Positions 8,973 through 18,395 of a stretch of 64,000 nt of DNA are shown piece by piece. Both the position numbers and the translations under genes were made by a program. The DNA lies in the NCBI RefSeq assembly GCF_029263155.1, contig NZ_JAJCYB010000031.1, forward strand, positions 19,296 through 83,295, in the 5' to 3' direction. Every line of letters begins with the position of its first letter. The stretch's first letter is position 1. Under the pieces are notes generated by a model, which was given only the letters and a program-made list of their open reading frames with translations, was not told the DNA's origin and ran no database searches. The stretch comes from Pseudonocardia sp. GTDB taxonomy: Bacteria > Actinomycetota > Actinomycetes > Mycobacteriales > Pseudonocardiaceae.

Positions 8973-10220
8973 TCAGGGGCGGGCGGTGAGTGCCTGTTCC
9001 AGCGCCGGGGCCAGCAGCTCCGCCTGCCACTGCCGGGCTCCGCCCGCGCGGAGGAAGCCCGTGATGTCGCCGTCCTCGGGAGGTGTCCAGCACAGGCGGC
9101 GCAACAGGTCGGGCTGGAGCAGGTTCTCCACCGGGATCTGCCACTGCGTGCCGATCCCGGCCACGGCGGCGCGGGCGGCGGTCAGGCGCGCGGCGGCGTC
9201 GGGGTCGCGGTCGGCCCAGCGGGAGACCGGGGGAGGGCCGTCGCTCGGGGTGGCGGCCGAGGGCAGGTCGGTGGCGTCGAGACGCGCGGCCGAGCTGAGC
9301 GCGGCCCACCAGTAGGAGGTCAGGCGGCGCTGGGAACGGCCGCGGAACACCGGCATCGCGGCGAGCGCGGCCGCGGACTCCGGTGCGCGGGTGGCGGCGT
9401 CCACCACCGCGGCGTCGGGGAGCACCCGGCCGGGCGCGATGTCGCGCTCGGCGGCCAGCCGGTCGCGGGCCTCCCACAGCGCGCGCACGGCGGCGAGCTG
9501 GCGTGGCTTGCGGAGCTTGTGGATGCCCGAGGTGCGGCGCCACGGCTCCGCGCGGGGGGCGGGCGGTCCGGCGGTGCGCACGGCCTCGAACTCCTGGTGG
9601 GCCCACTCCAGCTTGCCCTGCTCGGCGAGCAGCGCCGCCAGATGGTCGCGCAGCGCCACCAGGACCTCGACGTCGAGTGCCGCGTAGACCAGCCAGTCCT
9701 GGGGCAGCGGTCGGCGCGACCAGTCGGCCGCGCCGTGGCCCTTCTCCAGGGTCAGGCCGAGCAGTTGCTCGACCATCGGGCCCAGCCCGACGCGGGGCAG
9801 GCCCGCGAGCCGGCCGGCCAGCTCGGTGTCGAACAGCCGCGTCGGTGTGAGACCCACCTCGGCGAGGCAGGCGAGGTCCTGGGACGCCGCGTGCAGCACC
9901 CATTCCGGTCCGGTCAGCGCCGGGGCGAGGTCGGACAGGTCGCTGCCCAGCGGGATGGGGTCGACCAGCGCGGTGCCTGCCCCCTCGCGGCGCAGCTGCA
10001 CCAGGTAGGCCCGCTGCGAGTACTTGAAACCCGATGCCCGTTCGGCGTCGACGGCGACCGGGCCGGTGCCCGCCGCGAACTGCTCGGCGACGGCCCGCAG
10101 CGTGCCGCCGTCGGAGACGACGTCCGGCAGGCCGTCGGCCGGGACCAGGAGCGGGGTGGTTGCCGGGACGTCCGGCGTCCCCTCCGGCGCCGGTGACCCC
10201 TCGTGGCCCTCAGCGGTCAG
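8973..10220 (-). CDS. rnd: Ribonuclease D (3'-5' exonuclease with HRDC)
   Basis: Probable 3'-5' exoribonuclease acting on tRNA and small-RNA 3' ends. The DEDD exonuclease domain shows VAVDAERASG (first D and E), ASQDLACL, and the Tyr-containing motif LVYAALDVEVLVAL; an HRDC domain follows (about 205-290, RAEPWRRTSGIHKLRKPRQL region). No ATG, GTG or TTG lies between the upstream regulator's stop and the first exonuclease motif. I therefore infer a CTG start whose bases overlap the regulator's TGA (CTGA), giving 415 residues and translational coupling. The family is secure, the start is not. Confidence -1.
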   Translation of the reverse strand: MTAEGHEGSPAPEGTPDVPATTPLLVPADGLPDVVSDGGTLRAVAEQFAAGTGPVAVDAERASGFKYSQRAYLVQLRREGAGTALVDPIPLGSDLSDLAPALTGPEWVLHAASQDLACLAEVGLTPTRLFDTELAGRLAGLPRVGLGPMVEQLLGLTLEKGHGAADWSRRPLPQDWLVYAALDVEVLVALRDHLAALLAEQGKLEWAHQEFEAVRTAGPPAPRAEPWRRTSGIHKLRKPRQLAAVRALWEARDRLAAERDIAPGRVLPDAAVVDAATRAPESAAALAAMPVFRGRSQRRLTSYWWAALSSAARLDATDLPSAATPSDGPPPVSRWADRDPDAAARLTAARAAVAGIGTQWQIPVENLLQPDLLRRLCWTPPEDGDITGFLRAGGARQWQAELLAPALEQALTARP

Positions 10221-10933
10221 CGGATGACCCCGGCCCGCATCGCCAGCGCGACCATCTGGGCGCGGTCGCCGGTGCCGAGCTTGCGCCCGATCCGCGACAG
10301 GTGGCTCTTGACGGTGAGCGCGGACAGGCTCAGCGCCTCGCCGATCTCCTTGTTGGACTGGCCGTCCGCGACCAGCTGCAGCACCTCGACCTCGCGCGCG
10401 GACAGCTCGCGCGGGGTGTTGTCGGTGCCCGGGACGCGGGTGCCGGTGGCCAGCAGCGGCGCGACCGTGGGGTCGGCGTAGACGCCGCCGTCCAGGACGC
10501 GCTTGACGCCGTCGGTGACGACCGCGGGGGACGCCGACTTGAGCAGGTACGCCTGCGCCCCGGCCTGGAACGCGGAACGCACGGCGTACGGGTCGTCCGA
10601 GGAGGCCAGCACCACCAGCCTGGTCCAGCCCAGCGAGCGCAGCTCGGTGACGAGGTCGAGCCCGCTGCCGTCGGGCAGTCCGAGATCGAGTATCGCCAGA
10701 TCGCACGGCCCGTTGGCGTGAGCGCGAGCCCTCGCCTCGGCGACCGACGCGGCCTCGTAGACCGTGCCCGCTCCCATCGACCGCAGGCGCGCGGCGATCG
10801 CCTCCCGCAGCAGCGGGTGGTCGTCGACCACCAGCGCGGAGAAGAGCTCCTCCCGCGGGTGCGGGACCATCGCGGGCGACAGCACGGCACCGGTGGTGCC
10901 GCGAACTGGTGCGCCCTGGCCAACTACGGCCAC
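10217..10933 (-). CDS. NarL/LuxR-type response regulator
   Basis: A 238-residue regulator with an N-terminal receiver domain (ALVVDDHPLLREA; phosphoacceptor Asp in AILDLGLPDGSG; Lys in YLLKSASP) and a C-terminal LuxR helix-turn-helix (LSAREVEVLQLVADGQSNKE, then LTVKSHLSRI). The GTG start has an AGGGAGG ribosome-binding site seven bases ahead; longer frames upstream lack this. No histidine kinase is adjacent. Its stop codon overlaps the inferred start of RNase D. The 230 bp to DUF3000 hold only the promoter region. Confidence -1.
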   Translation of the reverse strand: MAVVGQGAPVRGTTGAVLSPAMVPHPREELFSALVVDDHPLLREAIAARLRSMGAGTVYEAASVAEARARAHANGPCDLAILDLGLPDGSGLDLVTELRSLGWTRLVVLASSDDPYAVRSAFQAGAQAYLLKSASPAVVTDGVKRVLDGGVYADPTVAPLLATGTRVPGTDNTPRELSAREVEVLQLVADGQSNKEIGEALSLSALTVKSHLSRIGRKLGTGDRAQMVALAMRAGVIR

Positions 10934-11165
10934 GGTGTTACCTCCCTGGAGTCGGTCGTTGCCCCCGACCGGCACCAGACCTCGGCCGGCGAAGAGACCG
11001 CCCGAGGAGGTGTCGTGGAGGAATCGTAGCCCCCCAAGCGGTCTAACGTCGTGTATCTGTTCGAACTTAGCGGGGTGAAAGTTACAGCCATGTCGAGCGG
11101 TGTCCACTCGATCGGGTGAGTAACACGATCACTGTTCGCGGCGAAGGCGCAGGTGGGCACGCCGA

Positions 11166-11795
11166 TCAGACCGTTCGATGGGCGAGAGGAACTGCGCCGA
11201 CCGGTGGTAGACCTGCGGCGGACGCGACGAAGGCGCAGAAGGCCTCGGCGTGCCGCGACAGGTCCGTGCCCACCGGGGTCCAGGACGCGCGCAGCTCCAC
11301 GTCGTCCTCGCGGACCGGCCCGACGGTGCCGCCCCGCGCTCCGCCTGCGGTCCGCGCGATGTCGCCGAACCGCACCGACGACGTCTGGGTGACGGTGCCG
11401 CCGAGGGCGACGTGCTCGGCGTGGTGGTCCTCGAGCGCCTCGGTGAGCCACGACCACCCGACGACGGGCAGCATCTCGTCGCCGAGCTGCTCGGGCTCCA
11501 GTCGCGCCTGCACGAAGCAGACGAGCCGGAACGTGCCCTCCCAGGCGTCCTGCCCGGCGGGGTCGTGCAGGAGGATCAGCCGCCCGGAGGTGTCCGACTC
11601 GTCGACGCCGTCGTCGGCGGCCTCGCGGCCGAGCGTGGAGTCGGCCACCTCGACGCTGAACGCCCAGGTCCACGGCGCGAGCCGGGGCGGCGCGTCGAGG
11701 GCGGAGACGATCAGCTCGGGACGCGGGCGCAACGTGCCGATCGAGTCCACGGCGCGCCGGAAATCGGGTGGCGGGGCGGCGGTGACGTCGGGCAC
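11166..11795 (-). CDS. DUF3000 family protein
   Basis: Conserved actinobacterial protein of unknown function, 209 residues from a GTG start. It shows the family's typical text around SALDAPPRLAPWTWAFS and an acidic middle region, with no signal peptide or membrane helix. In actinobacteria this gene is commonly found beside hemE and RNase D, as here, divergent from hemE and upstream of the regulator-rnd pair. The conserved neighbourhood supports the call; no role is assigned. Confidence -1.
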   Translation of the reverse strand: MPDVTAAPPPDFRRAVDSIGTLRPRPELIVSALDAPPRLAPWTWAFSVEVADSTLGREAADDGVDESDTSGRLILLHDPAGQDAWEGTFRLVCFVQARLEPEQLGDEMLPVVGWSWLTEALEDHHAEHVALGGTVTQTSSVRFGDIARTAGGARGGTVGPVREDDVELRASWTPVGTDLSRHAEAFCAFVASAAGLPPVGAVPLAHRTV

Positions 11796-11900
11796 GAGCC
11801 GGGACTCTAAGCGGGGTCGGGCCCCGATCCGGACAGGCGCGCCGAACCCGGTCGCGCCGGGTGATCGCCGGTCCCGCCGTCGTGGGAGGATGGCACGGCC

Positions 11901-12956
11901 ATGGCTACCTCTCCCGTGCTCACCCGGCCGCGCCGCGATCTGGCCTCGGCCCCGTTCCTGGTCGCCGCGCGCGGCGAACGCCCGGCCCATCTGCCGGTGT
12001 GGTTCATGCGCCAGGCCGGCCGCTCGCTCCCGGAGTACCGGGCCCTGCGCGCCGGCACCGGGATGCTGCAGTCGTGCCTCACCCCGGACCTGACCTGCGA
12101 GATCACCCTGCAGCCGGTCCGCAGGCACGGTGTCGACGCAGCCATCCTGTTCAGCGACATCGTGGTACCGCTGCACGCCGCGGGCGTGGGCGTCGACATC
12201 GTGGCCGGCACCGGGCCGGTCGTGGCGAACCCGGTACGCACGGCGGCGGACGTCGCGCGGCTCCCGGAGCTGGACCCCGAGCAGGTCGCGCCGGTCCGGG
12301 ACGCGATCGGGCTGCTGATCGCGGAGCTGGGTGCCACGCCGCTGATCGGGTTCGCGGGCGCCCCGTTCACGCTGGCGTCGTACCTGATCGAGGGCGGGCC
12401 CAGCCGCAACCACGAGCGCACGAAGGCGCTGATGCGCTCGGCTCCCGACGTGTGGCACGCGCTGCTCGGTCGCCTGGCCGACCTGACCTCGACGTTCCTG
12501 CGGGTCCAGGTGGACGCCGGCGTCGACGCGGTGCAGCTGTTCGACTCCTGGGCGGGCGCGTTGTCGCTGCGCGACTACCGCGAGTTCGTCGCGCCGCACT
12601 CGGCGCGGGTGCTCGCCGCGATCACCGAGGTGCCGCGCATCCACTTCGGTGTCGGCACCGGTGAGCTGCTGGGTGCGATGGCGGAGGCGGGCGCCGACGT
12701 CGTCGGCGTCGACTGGCGCATCCCGCTCGACGACGCCGCCCGCCGGGCCGGAGGCGCACACCCGGTGCAGGGCAACCTCGACCCCGCGGTGCTGTTCGCC
12801 GACTTCGGCTCGGTCGCCTCGGAGGTGGCGCGGATCGCCGCCGAGGGCCGCCGCACCCCCGGGCACGTGTTCAACCTGGGCCACGGCGTGCTGCCCGACA
12901 CCGATCCCGACGTGCTCACGCGCCTGGTCGACCTGGTGCACCGCCAGCCGGTGTGA
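11901..12956 (+). CDS. hemE: Uroporphyrinogen decarboxylase
   Basis: Decarboxylates the four acetate side chains of uroporphyrinogen III to give coproporphyrinogen III. 351 residues, normal length. The signature [12 protein letters not shown] lies near residue 35, and the second signature region ([17 protein letters not shown]) near residue 150; the YREFVAPH and GNLDPAVLF blocks follow. Cytoplasmic. The stop overlaps the GTG of hemY (GTGA), so the two are translationally coupled in the coproporphyrin-dependent haem pathway, completed by hemQ 2 kb away. Confidence -1.
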   Translation: MATSPVLTRPRRDLASAPFLVAARGERPAHLPVWFMRQAGRSLPEYRALRAGTGMLQSCLTPDLTCEITLQPVRRHGVDAAILFSDIVVPLHAAGVGVDIVAGTGPVVANPVRTAADVARLPELDPEQVAPVRDAIGLLIAELGATPLIGFAGAPFTLASYLIEGGPSRNHERTKALMRSAPDVWHALLGRLADLTSTFLRVQVDAGVDAVQLFDSWAGALSLRDYREFVAPHSARVLAAITEVPRIHFGVGTGELLGAMAEAGADVVGVDWRIPLDDAARRAGGAHPVQGNLDPAVLFADFGSVASEVARIAAEGRRTPGHVFNLGHGVLPDTDPDVLTRLVDLVHRQPV

Positions 12957-14503
12957 ACGTAGCGATCATCGGGGCCGGGATCTCCGGCCTGGTCGCCGCG
13001 CACCGGCTGCGCACCCGGCTCGGCGCGGGAGCCCGGATCACCCTGCTGGAGCAGCGCGACCGCGTCGGTGGCGTCCTACGCACCGTGGATCTGGCCGGAA
13101 CGGCGTTCGACGTCGGAGCGGAGGCGTACCTGGCCCGCCGCCCCGAGCTGCCGGGGCTGCTCGCGGAGCTGGGACTGTCGGCGGTGCACCCGACGGCCGC
13201 GTCCGCGACGATCCGCGCGGCCGGCCGCACCCGGCCGCTGCCCGGCGGCACCCTGCTCGGCGTGCCGGGCCGCGCCGCCGTGCTCGACGGCCTGCTGTCG
13301 GCCGCGGGCCTGGCCGCGGTGGCCGCCGAACCGGACCGTCCGCTGCGCTGGGAGCCGGGCGCCGACGTGGCCATCGGCGCGCTGCTGCGGGACCGCTTCG
13401 GCGACGAGCTGCCCGACCGGCTCACCGACCCGCTGCTCGGGGGCGTCTACGCCGGCCGGGTCGACGCGCTCGGTCTGCGTGCCACCATCCCCGCGCTCGC
13501 CGCGGCCCTCGACGCCGGCGCCCCGTCCCTGACCGCGGCCGCCGACGCGGCGACCACACCCGCACGGCGCGACACGCGCACGCCGAAACCCCGACTCGCG
13601 GGAGACGACGCGCGAGTCGGGGCCTCCGTGCGCGCGAGTCGGGGCCTGCGTGCGCAGGCCGGCGGTGGGCCTGCCGGTGGTGGGCCCGGCGGCGGTGGGC
13701 CTGCCGATGGTGGGCCCGGCGGCGGTGCGGCGGCTGGGGGTACGGCGGGCGGACCGGTGTTCGGCGCGGTCCGCGGGGGGTACGGGGTGCTGCTCGACGC
13801 GTTGCTGGCCGCCGCCCGGCCGGAGGTGCGGCTGGGGGTCACCGTCCGCGGGATCGAGCGTCGCGCCGACGGGTGGCGGCTCGTGCTGGGCCCGACCACC
13901 GCACCCGAGGCCCTCGACGTCGACGCGGTCGTGCTCGCCGTGCCCGCCCCGGCCCTCGCGCGGCTGCTCGCCCCGGTCGCGTCGGGCGCCGCCCGGGCGG
14001 CGGGGGAGATCGAGCTGGCCTCCTCCGCCGTCGTCGCGCTGGCCTACCGCGCGGCGGACGCGGCCGGCCTGCCGCCGACGTCCGGGGCGCTGGTCGCGGC
14101 GGGTGAGCCGCTGCACGTCAAGGGGGTCACCCACTCGTCGAACAAGTGGGCCCACCTCGGCGCCGACGGCCTGGTCCGGCTCCGGGCCTCGCTGGGCCGG
14201 TTCGGGGAGGCCGCCACCCTGCAGGTCGACGACGCCGAGCTCGTCGCGCGCGTGCGCGGCGACCTGGCCGCGCTGACCGGGGTCACCGCGGACCCGGTGG
14301 CCGTGCACGTCCAGCGCTGGGGCGGCGGGCTGCCGCAGTACGGCGTGGGGCACCTCGACCGGGTCGCGGCCATCGAGTCCGGGCTGCCCGACGGCCTCGC
14401 CGTCGCCGGCGCCGCGCTGCACGGGGTCGGCGTACCCGCCTGCGTCGGTACCGCCCGCGCGGCGGCCGACCGCATCACCCTGATCGTCCGATCCGGGACA
14501 TGA
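12953..14503 (+). CDS. hemY: Coproporphyrinogen/protoporphyrinogen oxidase with repeat insertion
   Basis: FAD enzyme that oxidises coproporphyrinogen III to coproporphyrin III in monoderm-type haem synthesis. The N-terminal Rossmann motif [13 protein letters not shown], the GGVLRTV segment and the C-terminal FAD-binding block ([20 protein letters not shown]) are intact. Between about residues 200 and 262 there is an insert rich in Arg, Ala and Gly, made of dispersed 21-nt repeats and a glycine-rich minisatellite; it preserves the frame and interrupts the point just before [10 protein letters not shown]. With 516 residues the protein is longer than usual by about this insert. Whether the enzyme tolerates it cannot be judged from sequence alone. 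Confidence -1.
   Translation: MNVAIIGAGISGLVAAHRLRTRLGAGARITLLEQRDRVGGVLRTVDLAGTAFDVGAEAYLARRPELPGLLAELGLSAVHPTAASATIRAAGRTRPLPGGTLLGVPGRAAVLDGLLSAAGLAAVAAEPDRPLRWEPGADVAIGALLRDRFGDELPDRLTDPLLGGVYAGRVDALGLRATIPALAAALDAGAPSLTAAADAATTPARRDTRTPKPRLAGDDARVGASVRASRGLRAQAGGGPAGGGPGGGGPADGGPGGGAAAGGTAGGPVFGAVRGGYGVLLDALLAAARPEVRLGVTVRGIERRADGWRLVLGPTTAPEALDVDAVVLAVPAPALARLLAPVASGAARAAGEIELASSAVVALAYRAADAAGLPPTSGALVAAGEPLHVKGVTHSSNKWAHLGADGLVRLRASLGRFGEAATLQVDDAELVARVRGDLAALTGVTADPVAVHVQRWGGGLPQYGVGHLDRVAAIESGLPDGLAVAGAALHGVGVPACVGTARAAADRITLIVRSGT
13590..13745 (+). repeat. 21-nt repeat and Gly-rich minisatellite inside hemY
   Basis: CCCCGACTCGCG (about 13590) is followed by two copies of GCGCGAGTCGGGGCCT-N-CGTGC at 21-nt spacing (about 13610-13653), then by two near-identical 33-36 bp units built on GGTGGGCC. 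The first unit is the same as the intergenic array at 41429-41480, which shows that a dispersed repeat has entered the coding region without breaking the frame. Confidence -1.
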
Positions 14504-14528
14504 GCATCGCCGGCGACGCTCATGTCCC
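14495..14528. terminator. Hairpin after hemY
   Basis: GGGACATGAGC (14495-14505) and GCTCATGTCCC (14518-14528) are perfect 11-bp arms around a 12-base GC-rich loop, overlapping the hemY stop codon. Likely a two-way terminator between hemY and the decayed gene on the other strand. Confidence -1.
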
Positions 14529-14589
14529 GCTCCTGGCGATCTCGGCCGGGGAGGCCGCGGGCCCGGGTCGCGGTGACCGTCGTCGGGTC

Positions 14590-15188
14590 GCCCACGGGAC
14601 CCGCGCAGGTTGAACAGGAAGTCCAGCAGGGCGTCGTGACCGAGCGCGCCACCGGCGCGCAGCCTGTCCAGCATGCTGTGGCGGACCGCCCCCTCCAGCG
14701 CGACCGCGCCCCGGCGGTCGCGCCACCGCAGGTCGGCCACCAGCAGGTCCCGCACGATGTCGTGCGGGAACACCCCGCGCGGCCCGGTCTCCACGTAGGG
14801 CCGGGCGCGCAGCCAGTCCAGCAGCTCCGCTGCGGTGACCGTCCTGCTCGGCGGCGTCGAGCGGGGCCAGCAGCTCGTAGGTGTCGACGAGCAGCACCGC
14901 GCGGGAGTCCGCGGCCGCGAGCGGGGCGAGCGCGGGCCGCAGCGCGTCGGGACCGGGGGCCAGGTCGCGGGCGACCACCCGCACCACGAGCGCGGCCACC
15001 GCCAGGTCCCTGAACATCCGCAGCAGCGCGCTCTTGCCGATCCCGCCCGGCCCGTGCACGTGCAGCACGGTGAACGGCGGCTCGCCGGGAGCGTCGACCG
15101 CCCGCCGGAACAGCTCGAACTCCGCGGCGCGGCCGACGAACGCGCGCCGGCGCGCGGCGGCCACGCGCTGGGCGAGCGTCGGCCGCAT
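14590..15188 (-). pseudogene. Decayed LuxR-type ATPase regulator
   Basis: The frame from ATG 15188 encodes an AAA/NB-ARC-like ATPase start: Walker [12 protein letters not shown] and Walker [12 protein letters not shown]. Near 14840 the frame breaks and the text continues in another frame with a segment from far downstream in such proteins ([32 protein letters not shown]). So there is an internal deletion plus a frameshift, and the remainder including any DNA-binding domain is gone. The second ATPase relic lies at 16682-18395 on the other side of hemQ. Confidence -1.
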
Positions 15189-15224
15189 CCCGTGCACGGT
15201 AGCCGCGGATGGCACGATGGGAAT

Positions 15225-15920
15225 ATGGCCCGCCTGGACTACGCCGAGCTCAACTCCGCCATCCGCTACACCATGTGGTCGGTGTTCCGGGTCGAGCCCG
15301 GGCGCCTGCCCGACGACCGCACGGCGCCGGCCACGGAGGCCGCGGAGTACCTCGACGGGCTCGCGGCGAAGGGCGTCACGGTGCGCGGCGTCTACGACGT
15401 GGCGGGCCTGCGCGCCGACGCCGACTACATGGTGTGGTGGCACGCCGACAACGTCGAGGCCCTGCAGGGCGCATACGCCGACCTGCGCCGCGCCACCGCG
15501 CTCGGGCGGGCGAGCGTGCCGGTGTGGAGCCAGGTGGCGCTGCACCGGCCCGCCGAGTTCAACAAGAGCCACATCCCGGCTTTCGTGGCGGGGGAGGAGG
15601 CACGCGGCTACGTCTGCGTCTACCCGTTCGTGCGGTCGCTGGACTGGTACCTGCTGCCCGACGAGGAGCGCCGCACCATGCTCGCCGACCACGGCAAGGC
15701 CGCCCGCGGGTACGCCGAGGTGCGCGCCAACACCGTGCCCGCGTTCGCGCTGGGCGACTACGAGTGGATCCTCGCGTTCGAGTGCGACGCCCTGGACCGC
15801 ATCGTCGACCTCATGCGCGACCTGCGCGCCACCGAGGCGCGCCGGCACGTCCGCGAGGAGATCCCGTTCTTCACCGGGCCGCGGGTGCGGGTGGAGGCGC
15901 TCGTCGACGCGTTGCCGTAG
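15225..15920 (+). CDS. hemQ: Coproheme decarboxylase (HemQ, chlorite-dismutase family)
   Basis: Last step of coproporphyrin-dependent haem synthesis: converts iron-coproporphyrin III to haem b with hydrogen peroxide. 231 residues. The family text [21 protein letters not shown] is modified only slightly from known HemQ; the Tyr near residue 135 in [14 protein letters not shown] fits the reactive tyrosine of actinobacterial HemQ, and the proximal His lies in [11 protein letters not shown]. The Arg/Gln of chlorite-splitting enzymes is not seen. With hemE and hemY close by, the role is secure. Confidence -1.
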   Translation: MARLDYAELNSAIRYTMWSVFRVEPGRLPDDRTAPATEAAEYLDGLAAKGVTVRGVYDVAGLRADADYMVWWHADNVEALQGAYADLRRATALGRASVPVWSQVALHRPAEFNKSHIPAFVAGEEARGYVCVYPFVRSLDWYLLPDEERRTMLADHGKAARGYAEVRANTVPAFALGDYEWILAFECDALDRIVDLMRDLRATEARRHVREEIPFFTGPRVRVEALVDALP

Positions 15921-15940
15921 CGCTGGAACAGCGCTATTCT
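15919..15940 (+). promoter_or_regulatory. VapBC promoter-operator
   Basis: Repeated AGCGCT palindromes at 15919-15924 and 15930-15935 overlap the hemQ stop and are directly followed by TATTCT, a good -10 hexamer, seven bases before the antitoxin ATG. Such repeats beside the start are typical operators for toxin-antitoxin autorepression, and the spacing suggests a leaderless or nearly leaderless transcript. Confidence -1.
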
Positions 15941-15946
15941 GCATGC

Positions 15947-16186
15947 ATGGCGACGATCCAGATTCGAGACGTCCCTGACGAAGCACACCAGCAGCTCGCA
16001 CGTCTCGCGCAGGAGGCCGGGCAGTCCCTGCAGGCCTACATGCGTCGTCGGGTGATGGAGATGGCCGCCGAGCCCAGGGCCCGGATCGACGCGATCCACC
16101 GGCTCGAGGGCTTCCTCGTCGAGTACGGCGGGGTCGGCGCCACGGCCGAGGAGATCGTCGCCGACGTCCACGCCGCCCGGCGGTGA
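15947..16186 (+). CDS. FitA/VapB-type antitoxin
   Basis: 79-residue protein. The N-terminus IQIRDVPDEAHQQLARLAQE is a ribbon-helix-helix of the FitA type (about residues 3-45, ending QSLQAYMRRRVMEM), which binds its own operator; the C-terminal part would neutralise the toxin. The TGA overlaps the GTG start of the PIN gene by four bases. Type II toxin-antitoxin role by family and arrangement. Confidence -1.
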   Translation: MATIQIRDVPDEAHQQLARLAQEAGQSLQAYMRRRVMEMAAEPRARIDAIHRLEGFLVEYGGVGATAEEIVADVHAARR

Positions 16187-16581
16187 CGGGCTTCGTCCTG
16201 GATGCCTCCGCCTACGTGCTCGCCTTCACCGAGGTGAGCCCGCCCGCTCGGGCGCTTGCCGCGCGGATCGTCGCGGGCGACTCGCACGTGCCTCATCTGA
16301 TGTCGGCCGAGGTCGGGGCGGTGGCGCGGAGCAAGGTGGCACGAGGGGAGCTCACCGCGGCACACGCGCTGGCCCTCGTGGAGGAGGTGGCCGTGGTCGT
16401 ACAGCACCACTACGTCCATCGCCCGCTGATACGGCTGGCGTGGAGCCTGCGCGCGAACCTGTCGTTCTACGACGGCCTGTATGTGGCGCTCGCCGCGAGT
16501 CTCGGAGTACCACTGCTCACCGCCGACGCCCGATTGTCCCGCGCACCTGTGCTGCCCTGCGCGGTGGAGACTGTCAGCTGA
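16183..16581 (+). CDS. PIN-domain ribonuclease toxin (VapC)
   Basis: 132-residue PIN domain, a Mg-dependent ribonuclease. Conserved acidic residues are visible: D7 in FVLDASAYV, a Glu in LMSAEVGAVARS, and the pair in SFYDGLYVALA and LLTADARLS. It is translated from a GTG that overlaps the antitoxin stop. The RNA target cannot be predicted. Confidence -1.
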   Translation: MTGFVLDASAYVLAFTEVSPPARALAARIVAGDSHVPHLMSAEVGAVARSKVARGELTAAHALALVEEVAVVVQHHYVHRPLIRLAWSLRANLSFYDGLYVALAASLGVPLLTADARLSRAPVLPCAVETVS

Positions 16582-16681
16582 TCGGGCGGCATCCCCGCGT
16601 CGAAGCTGCAGCCCGCGGGGCAGCCCACGCCTCGCACCTCCCCGCGCCGTCGTGGTGATCGGCTGACCCGATCCGTGGACA

Positions 16682-18395
16682 GCGTTCGCCGCCTGCTGCC
16701 ACCCCGGCCTGCGGCCCGACCGGCCGGCGCTGGGCCGGATCGTGCCGCAGTGGCGCCGCGACGACGTGGTGGGATCCGCCGAGTCGTCGATCGTGCTGGG
16801 CGAGGGAGTGCTCCGGCTGCTCGCGGTGTGGGGCTCGGGCCGCGGTGCGGTGCTGGTGCTCGACGACCTGCACTGGTGCGATCCGGACACCCTCGCGGTC
16901 GTCGAGTACCTGGCCGACCACGTCCCCGAGCAGCGGGTGCTCATCCTCGCCGCCACCCGGCCGGATGCGGCGGGCGGGGTCACGGCCCGATCGCTCGGTG
17001 CCCGGCGGGCCGCCACCGTGGTGCACCTGCCACCGCTGGTTCCGCAGCAGGTCGCCGCCGTGGCGGCCAGGTGCCTGGGCACGATCGACCTCCCGGACGG
17101 CCTGGTGGACGTGCTGACCCGCGCCGGCGGCGTGCCGTTCCTGGTCGAGGAACTGCTGGCAGCGGCCGCGGACCGGGGCACCCTGCGGCGGGACGGCGCC
17201 GGGTGGGTGCTGGGGCCGGGCGCGGACCGCATCGTCCCCGCCACGTTCGCCGCGGGGGTCGCGCAGCGGCTCGGGTCGCTGGCCCGCTCCGACCGCGACG
17301 TCGTGCTGGCCGGTGCGGTGCTCGGCAGGCGGTTCGACGAGGCGGTCCCGGCCGAGATGGTGGGCCGGACCGACGACGACGTCCGCGGGTCCCTGCGTCG
17401 CGGCGTCGGGGCTCAGCTCCTCGCGATCGCCGACGGCGAGTTCGCGTTCCGTCACGCCCTGACCCGCGACGCCGTACTCGCCTGCCTGACCACGGCGGAG
17501 CAGGCGGACCTGGCGCGGCGGGCCCGGGTCGCGATCGAGGCCCGTCATCCCGGCCTGCCGGGGATCTGGGCCGAGGTCGCCGCCGACGTGGCAGTCACGG
17601 CCGGCGATCACGACGACGCGGCCGGGCTGCTGCTCGTGAGCGGCCGCGCAGCCCTGGCCGACGGCGCGCTGCGCACGGCGCGCCAGCTGCTCGACCGAGC
17701 CCGGGACCTGGCCGGGGCGGGCACGCCGCGCTCGGTCGAGATCGACGAGGCGCTCCTGCAGGTGGTGACTGACGCCGGGGACGGCGACGCGGTCCGCGCG
17801 ATCGGGGACCGGCTGGCGGGCGCCGACCTCGACCCGGACCGCCGCACGCACGTCCACCTGCTCCTCGCCGAGTCGGCCGCCGCCGCGACGGCGTGGGATG
17901 CGGCCGAGACGGAGCTGGGCCGGTGCCGCCGCACGGCCCGGGCCGACGCCGGGCCACGGATCGACGCGCTGGCCGCGCACGTCGCGCTCGGCCAGGGCCG
18001 GTCGGGCGAGGCCGCGGAGCTGGCCCGCCGCGCGCAGGAGGCCGCGCGCCGGCCCGAGGACGCCGAGACGGCGTGCCGCGCGCTGGAGGTGCTGGGCCGG
18101 ATCGCCCGGCTGCACGACATCGACGAGGCCGAAGGGGCGTTCACCGAGGAACTGCGGATCGCCGGGCGGCACGGGCTCACGCTGTGGGTCGTCCGCGCGA
18201 CGCACGAGCTGGGCACCCTCGACCTGATCCGGAGTGCGTCGTCGACGCGGCTGGAACGGGCCCGCGAGCTGGCGAGCGACGCCGGGGCGCTGGCCACCGT
18301 CGCGGTGCTCGACCTGCAGCTCGCGGCGGTCCGGGTGCTGCGGTGGGAGGTGCGCGGGACCATCGACGCCGCCCGAGGGGGACCCGGGGATCGGC
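16682..18395 (+). pseudogene. LuxR-type ATPase regulator, both ends missing
   Basis: A long open frame begins within the ATPase domain: LRPDRPALGRIVPQWRR and the Walker B region VLVLDDLHWCDPDTL are present, but no Walker A comes before them. A TPR-like alpha-helical repeat region (about 17600-18370) follows. Near 18380 the text changes to an unrelated protein in another frame, so the C-terminal LuxR helix-turn-helix is also lost. The remaining ORF (from GTG 16742) is intact but cannot encode a working regulator of this class. Confidence -1.

Noticed and set aside
12649..14106. 485-residue frame over hemE and hemY
   Set aside because: Shadow of two clear haem genes in another frame; composition is Arg/Ala/Gly only.
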